A stretch of DNA of 64,000 nucleotides from JBGSQR01 sp964509295 (GTDB lineage Bacteria > Desulfobacterota > Desulfuromonadia > Geobacterales > Pseudopelobacteraceae): contig CAZDWS010000015.1 of the NCBI GenBank assembly GCA_964509295.1, forward strand, positions 1-64,000, given 5' to 3'. Under the pieces are notes generated by a model. That model was not told where the DNA came from. It saw only the letters and a program-made list of their open reading frames with translations, and did not search any database. Of this stretch, positions 58,425-64,000 are shown one piece after another. The translations under genes were made by a program, and so were the position numbers. The stretch's first letter is position 1; each line of letters opens with the position of its first letter.

Positions 58425-61400
58425 ATGAACAAGTTTATTGACCACGATCCTTCCGGCTTGATGCCGAAAGAGCGCGATGCCTGCGCCATAATCAGTTATA
58501 TCAACAAGGCCGGACGGCCGACCCACGGCAATGTGCAGCGTACCATCGAGGCGCTGATCAAGATGGGGCACCGCGCCGGCGAGATCGACGGAGAAGGTGA
58601 CGGCTGCGGGATTTTGACAGACATCCCCCGCCAGATTTGGGCAGAAATTCTGAGCAAGGCCGATGTCAGTCCTGACCTTGCCTATAATCCCGGCTTTGCC
58701 GTCGGTCATCTGCTGATTGAGCGCCCTGATCTGGAGCGTAACCCTGAACTGCAGAATGCTATCCTGGAACGCATCCGTGAAGCTGGCATGAAATTGCTGG
58801 TTGAACGCCCTGCTCCGGTACGCAGTGAGGTGCTGGCATCCCGTGCCCGTGCCGACGAACCGCTGATGTGGCAGCTGGCATTGCATGATGTTGATCCCAA
58901 AACATTGCCCGGGCGGCTGTTCAGCTTGCAGGTGGCGCTGGAAGATGCTTTCCCGGTCCATGTGACATCCCTGTCCTCTGATGTGGCCGCCTATAAGGTG
59001 CATGGCGCACCGGAGATTCTCAGCCGTTACTTTCCGGAATTGAAACGCCGTGACTTTCTTTCCCAGGTGACCATCGGCCACAGCCGTTATTCCACCAACA
59101 CGCTGCCCACGGTCCTGCGCGCCCAGCCTTTCTCGCTGCTGGGGCATAACGGTGAGATCAATACTATTGCCCGTCTGCGCGAAGAGGCTCGCATGATGGG
59201 TATCCCCCTGACAAAAGGGGGCAGCGACTCCCAGGATTTGAACCGCACCCTGGAAGGGTTGATCCACAGCTTCGGTCTGACGCTGTTCGAGGCCATGGAG
59301 ATGGTTTTTCCGCCAATCTTCAGCATCATGGATCAGATGGAACCTGAACAGATGGCCATGTATACCTGGTTTCGCCGGTTCCTGACAGCCAGCGCACAGG
59401 GCCCTGCCGGACTAATCGCCCGTCACCGCGATTTATGTGTGTTCAGTGTTGATGCCATGGGGCTGCGTCCGCTTTGGGTCGGTGAAACGGACAAGGAACT
59501 GTTTGCCTCGTCGGAACTGGGGGTGGTTCCCCACGAAGAAATACTGGGTGATCCCAAGCCGCTGGCACCGGGAGAAAAGCTGGGAGTACGCCTGGTTACG
59601 GATAGTGCGCCACGTTTGTTGCAGCACCATGAACTGCGCCGCGAAGTGCTGACCACATTCCGCAAACGTGTCCGGCTGGAGCCGCAAACGCGTGCCCTGC
59701 TGCATGCTACTGATTTGTCTGATCAGTCTCCACTGGCACAACTCCCATTTGCCCGCAATGCCCGTCTGGTAAAGGAAAACCTGATGTCGGCCCTGGCCTG
59801 GAAATCGACGGACATGCCTAATCTGAGGGAGATGGCACAGAAGGGTCAGGATCCCATTACCTCCCTTGGTTACGATGGTCCGCTGGCTTCACTGTCTCTG
59901 TCGCGCCAGAACCTGTCCGACTATTTCAAGGAACAGGTGGCGGTTGTGACTAACCCGGCCATTGACCGGGAGAGAGAAGTGGAACATTTTTCCACCCGTG
60001 TTTATATCGGCCCGCGTCCGGCCATGCGTGGCACACCGCAACCGTCCCTGCAACTGGAAGTGCCGCTGTTGTTGGGGGGATCACGCTTTAACGCAAGAGA
60101 TGGAGAACTTGATCTGGCCCGTTCATTTGGCACCACAACCCTGGAGGCCGTACTGGCCCAGACCGGTCGCGGGCGCAGCAAGATTCTCTCCTGCAGCATG
60201 GGGCGCAATGAATCGCTGTCGCTAGCTCTGGAACGTCTCAGTAATGAAGCGGTTATGTCAGTTCAACGTGGCGTGCGGATTCTGCTGATTGATGATAGTG
60301 ATGCTTTCAGTCCGCAGCGCAGTTTCCTGGACCCGTTTCTGGTGGTTGCTGTGCTGCACAAGGCACTTAAAGAGACAGCCACAGTCAACGGCCAGAGCCT
60401 GCGCCGCAGTACTTCAATTCTGGTCCGTTCCGGCGCCCTGCGCAACCTGCATGACCTGATCTTTACCATCGGCATGGGGGCGGATGCACTCTGTCCATAT
60501 CTGATGTGGGAACAGGCTGCTGAAGAGGTGAATGGTGTTCGCAATGTCATGGGGGTGTTGACCAAGGGTCTGGAGAAGGTCATCTCCACCATGGGTACCC
60601 ACGAAATCGGCGGCTACGGTAAATACTTTGCTTCCATCGGCCTTTGCAGCCATCTGGCGGCCTGTTTTGAAACCCCCAATTTCTGCGGTTCCGGTACGGG
60701 CGGTCTGACCCTGGAAAAGCTGGGTGAGGAAAATCACAGCCGTTCCACTGTTGCCCGTGGCCGGGATAAACAGCCGCTGCCGGTGCAATTCAGGCTGTAT
60801 CCGCGCATCTGGAAGATGGTCGGTCAAGTGGCCAAGATGGAAGAGTCCTATGCCGATCTTTCGCGTTTGATCAAACAACTGGAAGAAGAGAACCCCACGG
60901 CCATCCGGCACCTGATTGATCTGAGCTATACCAAAGAGTTGACTGTTGATCCGGAAGAGGTGGATACCCATGTGGGCAGTCATGACCTGCCGATCCTGTT
61001 TTCAGCTATGAGCTTCGGTTCTCAGGGGGAAACGCCTTTTCGGATCTACGCCGAGGCGGCCCGCCGTCTGAATATTGTCTGCATGAACGGCGAGGGTGGT
61101 GAAATCGCCGACATGATGGGCAAGTACCGCAAGAATCGCGGACAGCAGATTGCCTCCGGCCGTTTCGGGGTTTCCATGGAACTGCTCAATTCCAGTGACT
61201 TCCTGGAGATCAAGGTTGGTCAGGGGGCCAAGCCTGGTGAAGGGGGACACCTGCCCGGTTTCAAGGTTACGGCCAAGATTGCTGCTGCACGCCATGCAAC
61301 GCCGGGGGTTTCGTTGATATCCCCTTCCAATAACCATGATATCTATTCCATTGAAGACCTGGCTCAGATCATTGAGGAACTGCGCACCGCCAACCCGACT

Positions 61401-62957
61401 GCGCGTATTTCGGTCAAAGTTCCGGCTGTGGCCGGTATCGCCACCATCGCCCTGGGAATTGCCAAGGCCGGGGCGGACATCATTACTATCAGCGGTTACG
61501 ATGGCGGCACCGGAGCAGCCCGCAAGCATGCGGTCAAATTCGTCGGTCTGCCTGCAGAGATCGGTGTGGCCGAAGCGCACCGTGCCCTGGTTGAGGCCGG
61601 TATGCGTCAGCGGGTGGAAATATGGGCCGATGGCGGCGCCCGTACCGGTCGCGATGTTCTGAAACTGATGCTGTTGGGGGCCAATCGGGTCGGTTTCGGC
61701 ACCATGTGCATGATTATTATCGGCTGCACCACCTGTCGCGGCTGTCACCTGGGCACCTGCCATGTGGGTATCGCCACCCAGATTGAAACCGCTGAAGAAG
61801 CGGAGCAGAAGGGGCTCAAGCGTTTTGTGCCGCGCGTGTTGGAAAACGGCGTTATTTATGAGACAACTTTCTTCCGCGGCATGGCCCGCGAGATCAAGAT
61901 CCTGACCGCCAAGCTCGGTTTCCGTCGTACACAGGACCTGGTGGGGCGGACCGATCTGTTGGTGCAGGCCCGTGGACTGGACCGGCTGGACCTGAAAGAG
62001 CTGCTCAGGGCACCGGTTACTGCAGATACTCCGCAAGTTGAAAACGAGGAACGCATTATCCGTAAACCGCTTAACTATCTGACTTCGCTGATTTCAAGCC
62101 TGGTTTCCGAATCATTTGCCGCTGGTGAAGAACGGGTGCGCTACGATGATGACAATGCCACCAGCTCGGACCGTGCCATCGGTACCCATCTGGCCGGAGC
62201 CATGGTGCGTGGCAGGAAGGAGGGTCGTTTTGCAGACACCAATCAGGCCCTTTTATCCTTCCATCGAGATTCTATTCCGGGTAACGGTCTGGGGGCATTC
62301 ACCATTCCCAATATCGCCATCCGTGTGGAAGGCGGCGCCCAGGATGGGGTGGGAAAATCCACCAGCGGAGGTAAAATAGTCATCCTTAAAGGTGAAAACC
62401 GTGAAGGTCATCGGGTAGGAGGTTCGGTGGGCAAGGGGCTGGCCTATGGCGCCCAGGGCGGTACCTTCATTATTCAGGGAAATGCGGACAGCCGGGCCTG
62501 TATCAGGCTTTCCGGAGCCGACGTGGTACTGGGTGGAAGGATTACGTCACCTGTGGATGATTCCCTGGGCAACCTGGCAGGTCGCGCCAATCTGAAAGGA
62601 TTTGTCTGTGAGTACATGACCGCCGGACGGGTAGTGGTGCTGGGCGACCCCGGTCCGTGGCTCTGTTCAGGTATGACTGGCGGTACGCTCTACTGCTACC
62701 TGGACGAGTCAATGGGAATGACGCGCGAGGTTTTGCGACGTCGCCTGGCTAAAGGCGCCGGAGTGGAAATCCGCGATCTGGAAGAGGATGACGTGACCCA
62801 GCTGGAGACGTTGCTGGGCAAATATCACTATGAGCTGTTGCACTCGCAACAGGAGGATGAGGCTGACTGGCTGGCCGTTGTGATTGCCGGCTGTCGTAAC
62901 CGTTTTGTCAAAATTGTACCGGAAAGAGTGGTTATAATGCCGCGCAGTACGGAATAG
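58425..62957 (+). CDS. gltB: Glutamate synthase large subunit (GltB-type)
   Basis: A 1510-residue enzyme that uses glutamine and 2-oxoglutarate to make glutamate. The glutaminase nucleophile is C20 (ERDACAIISYIN) after a 19-residue propeptide; usual enzymes read CGVGF here. The FMN/synthase domain has SGYDGGTGAARKHAVKFVG and iron-sulfur cysteines C1101, C1107 and C1112 (spacing 5 and 4). The C-terminal GXGXG beta-helix (SGGKIVILKGENREGHRVGG) is complete. ATG follows TTCCGGAGGCAGT. No gltD is adjacent; the reductant partner must lie elsewhere or be different. Confidence 0.93.
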   Translation: MNKFIDHDPSGLMPKERDACAIISYINKAGRPTHGNVQRTIEALIKMGHRAGEIDGEGDGCGILTDIPRQIWAEILSKADVSPDLAYNPGFAVGHLLIERPDLERNPELQNAILERIREAGMKLLVERPAPVRSEVLASRARADEPLMWQLALHDVDPKTLPGRLFSLQVALEDAFPVHVTSLSSDVAAYKVHGAPEILSRYFPELKRRDFLSQVTIGHSRYSTNTLPTVLRAQPFSLLGHNGEINTIARLREEARMMGIPLTKGGSDSQDLNRTLEGLIHSFGLTLFEAMEMVFPPIFSIMDQMEPEQMAMYTWFRRFLTASAQGPAGLIARHRDLCVFSVDAMGLRPLWVGETDKELFASSELGVVPHEEILGDPKPLAPGEKLGVRLVTDSAPRLLQHHELRREVLTTFRKRVRLEPQTRALLHATDLSDQSPLAQLPFARNARLVKENLMSALAWKSTDMPNLREMAQKGQDPITSLGYDGPLASLSLSRQNLSDYFKEQVAVVTNPAIDREREVEHFSTRVYIGPRPAMRGTPQPSLQLEVPLLLGGSRFNARDGELDLARSFGTTTLEAVLAQTGRGRSKILSCSMGRNESLSLALERLSNEAVMSVQRGVRILLIDDSDAFSPQRSFLDPFLVVAVLHKALKETATVNGQSLRRSTSILVRSGALRNLHDLIFTIGMGADALCPYLMWEQAAEEVNGVRNVMGVLTKGLEKVISTMGTHEIGGYGKYFASIGLCSHLAACFETPNFCGSGTGGLTLEKLGEENHSRSTVARGRDKQPLPVQFRLYPRIWKMVGQVAKMEESYADLSRLIKQLEEENPTAIRHLIDLSYTKELTVDPEEVDTHVGSHDLPILFSAMSFGSQGETPFRIYAEAARRLNIVCMNGEGGEIADMMGKYRKNRGQQIASGRFGVSMELLNSSDFLEIKVGQGAKPGEGGHLPGFKVTAKIAAARHATPGVSLISPSNNHDIYSIEDLAQIIEELRTANPTARISVKVPAVAGIATIALGIAKAGADIITISGYDGGTGAARKHAVKFVGLPAEIGVAEAHRALVEAGMRQRVEIWADGGARTGRDVLKLMLLGANRVGFGTMCMIIIGCTTCRGCHLGTCHVGIATQIETAEEAEQKGLKRFVPRVLENGVIYETTFFRGMAREIKILTAKLGFRRTQDLVGRTDLLVQARGLDRLDLKELLRAPVTADTPQVENEERIIRKPLNYLTSLISSLVSESFAAGEERVRYDDDNATSSDRAIGTHLAGAMVRGRKEGRFADTNQALLSFHRDSIPGNGLGAFTIPNIAIRVEGGAQDGVGKSTSGGKIVILKGENREGHRVGGSVGKGLAYGAQGGTFIIQGNADSRACIRLSGADVVLGGRITSPVDDSLGNLAGRANLKGFVCEYMTAGRVVVLGDPGPWLCSGMTGGTLYCYLDESMGMTREVLRRRLAKGAGVEIRDLEEDDVTQLETLLGKYHYELLHSQQEDEADWLAVVIAGCRNRFVKIVPERVVIMPRSTE

Positions 62958-62974
62958 TTCAATTTAGTTTGCAG

Positions 62975-63005
62975 CACCCCTGAGGAATCAGGGGTGTTTT
63001 TTTAA
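62975..63005 (+). terminator. Intrinsic terminator after gltB
   Basis: CACCCCTGA (62975-62983), loop GGAA, TCAGGGGTG (62988-62996), then seven T. Classical terminator, 18 bases after the stop. Confidence 0.95.
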
Positions 63006-63062
63006 CTTGTTTTAGGTGAATCGTTAATGTAGCCTCTCATTAAATATATTCGCAAAGAAGAG

Positions 63063-64000
63063 ATGAACATGTCCGTGGAATACTCACCTGTATTAATTGA
63101 TTCGATCGATATTGACCATTTTCCGGATATTTCACTGTTTGTAAAGCAGGGTAGTAATTATATTCTTTACAAGAACAGTGAGGTGCAGCTTAAAAGTAGT
63201 GATATCAAACGCCTGCAATCTAATAAGATTGATTTTGTCTATGTCATGGGCGAGCACGCCGAAATGGTCAGGATATATCTTGAGGGGCATCTTTCAAATA
63301 TCCTCTCGAATGATTCCATTTCCAGCACAAGTAAAAACTCCATTGTTACCCCTTTATTGCTCAACAATGTAAGTGAAGTGTTCAAAGAACCGTCTCAGTC
63401 TGAAGCCTTTTTCAAGTGCAAGAATCTGCTTAAGTTACTCGTAGAGAGTTTGACCAGTAGACTGGAATTGGTTGATATGCTTTCAAAAGTCGCCAGCCAA
63501 AGTTCATATCTGACATCACACAGCATTCAGGTGGCGATTATGACCATGTATACCCACAAAATGCTTTTGGGGGTGGATCAGGATGAAATCATCGATGTTG
63601 GAATCGGCGGGATGTTTCATGATATTGGCATGTTAAATGTTTCCGGTAATATCCTTGAAAAGTCAGATACGCTTTCCAAGCAGGAATACTTCCGTGTCAG
63701 GCACCATCCAAAATACGGTTATGACATGTTGGTCAAGATGGGGATTACCGAACCGATCCCGCTCACAATGGCCCTCAGCCACCATGAGCGTTACAACGGC
63801 ACCGGATACCCGAACAAGTTGTATGAGAATGAAATCCCCAGAAGTGCTCTGGTGGCCGGGATCTGCGATGTTTATTGCGCTCTGACGTCCGACCGCCCCT
63901 ACAGGCCGGCATCAACTTCCGAAGAGGCGCTGAAAACCATGAAAGAAGAGAAAAGGCTTTTTCATCCGGAGATTTTTGCCGGATTCTGCGACATGCTGAC
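63063..64000 (+). CDS. HD-GYP domain protein (partial, cut by window end)
   Basis: An open frame from ATG 63063 (AAGAAGAG before it) runs to the last base, about 312 residues so far. The first 130 residues form an N-terminal domain with no recognised family (starts MNMSVEYSPVLIDSIDIDHF). The HD-GYP domain has SHSIQVAIM, the HD pair at 186-187 in FHDIGML, HHPKYGYDML, SHHERYNGTGYP (GYP at 248-250) and AGICDVYCALTSDRPYRPA. Such domains hydrolyse c-di-GMP or related nucleotides. No signal peptide or receiver domain. The end of the gene is not in the window. Confidence 0.88.
   Translation, partial: MNMSVEYSPVLIDSIDIDHFPDISLFVKQGSNYILYKNSEVQLKSSDIKRLQSNKIDFVYVMGEHAEMVRIYLEGHLSNILSNDSISSTSKNSIVTPLLLNNVSEVFKEPSQSEAFFKCKNLLKLLVESLTSRLELVDMLSKVASQSSYLTSHSIQVAIMTMYTHKMLLGVDQDEIIDVGIGGMFHDIGMLNVSGNILEKSDTLSKQEYFRVRHHPKYGYDMLVKMGITEPIPLTMALSHHERYNGTGYPNKLYENEIPRSALVAGICDVYCALTSDRPYRPASTSEEALKTMKEEKRLFHPEIFAGFCDML

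Noticed and set aside
61002..62036. A 344-codon open frame on the minus strand opposite gltB, and a 320-codon one at 58305-59267.
   Set aside because: Both lie entirely or mostly opposite the highly conserved GltB frame, have no recognisable domains, and are rich in His, Gln and Cys, as expected from reading GC-rich codons backwards.
1..64000. CRISPR arrays, insertion sequences, phage genes, toxin-antitoxin pairs, rRNA genes.
   Set aside because: None found: no spaced direct-repeat series, no transposase or phage motifs, no 16S or 23S sequence in the window.

Overview
This window looks like a chromosome segment from a Desulfuromonadales/Geobacterales-type bacterium. That placement is an inference. 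It rests on RpoB and RpoC carrying the Gram-negative insert pattern, NtrY/NtrX, a stand-alone class II DAHP synthase, YaaR, VF530 and DUF4124 proteins, HD-GYP signalling, and the continuous tuf-rpmG-trnW-secE-nusG-rpl-rpo-str-S10-spc-alpha gene order. No plasmid, phage, insertion sequence or CRISPR array is visible.

Region 1 (1-12.5 kb) holds the end of one tuf copy, rpmG, tRNA-Trp, secE, nusG, rplK, rplA, an L10-type autoregulatory leader, rplJ, rplL, rpoB and rpoC, closed by a terminator hairpin. RpoB has an extra segment of about 125 residues that E. coli lacks at that place. Region 2 (12.5-32 kb) is the translation super-operon: a promoter, a structured leader and a second promoter, then rpsL-rpsG-fusA-tuf followed by the S10, spc and alpha operons (rpsJ to rplQ, with secY, adk, map and rpoA). 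A strong bidirectional terminator ends it.

Region 3 (32-39.3 kb) has yaaR, the NtrY/NtrX two-component pair, tadA, a VF530-type small protein with xerD, and a YycJ/WalJ-like metallo-hydrolase. Region 4 (39.3-49.8 kb) is a nucleotide-synthesis run (purB, mscS-type channel, purL, recQ, purQ, purF, pyrE) with very tight gene packing. Region 5 (49.8-54.6 kb) has an archaeal-type S-adenosylmethionine synthetase, tlyA, a HIT protein, a DUF4124 protein, smpB, a small exported protein and tmRNA (ssrA); SmpB and tmRNA together form the ribosome-rescue system. Region 6 (54.6-64 kb) has class II DAHP synthase on the minus strand, a hybrid histidine kinase, a gltB-type glutamate synthase without a neighbouring gltD, and an HD-GYP protein cut by the window end.

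The left 37 kb is visibly more AT-rich than the right part; tuf stands out as GC-richer than its neighbours. Most of the window is conserved housekeeping DNA. No new multi-gene system is evident. The points most worth a second look are the RpoB insert, the structured rpsL leader, the archaeal-type MAT, and a few repeated promoter or operator-like motifs.
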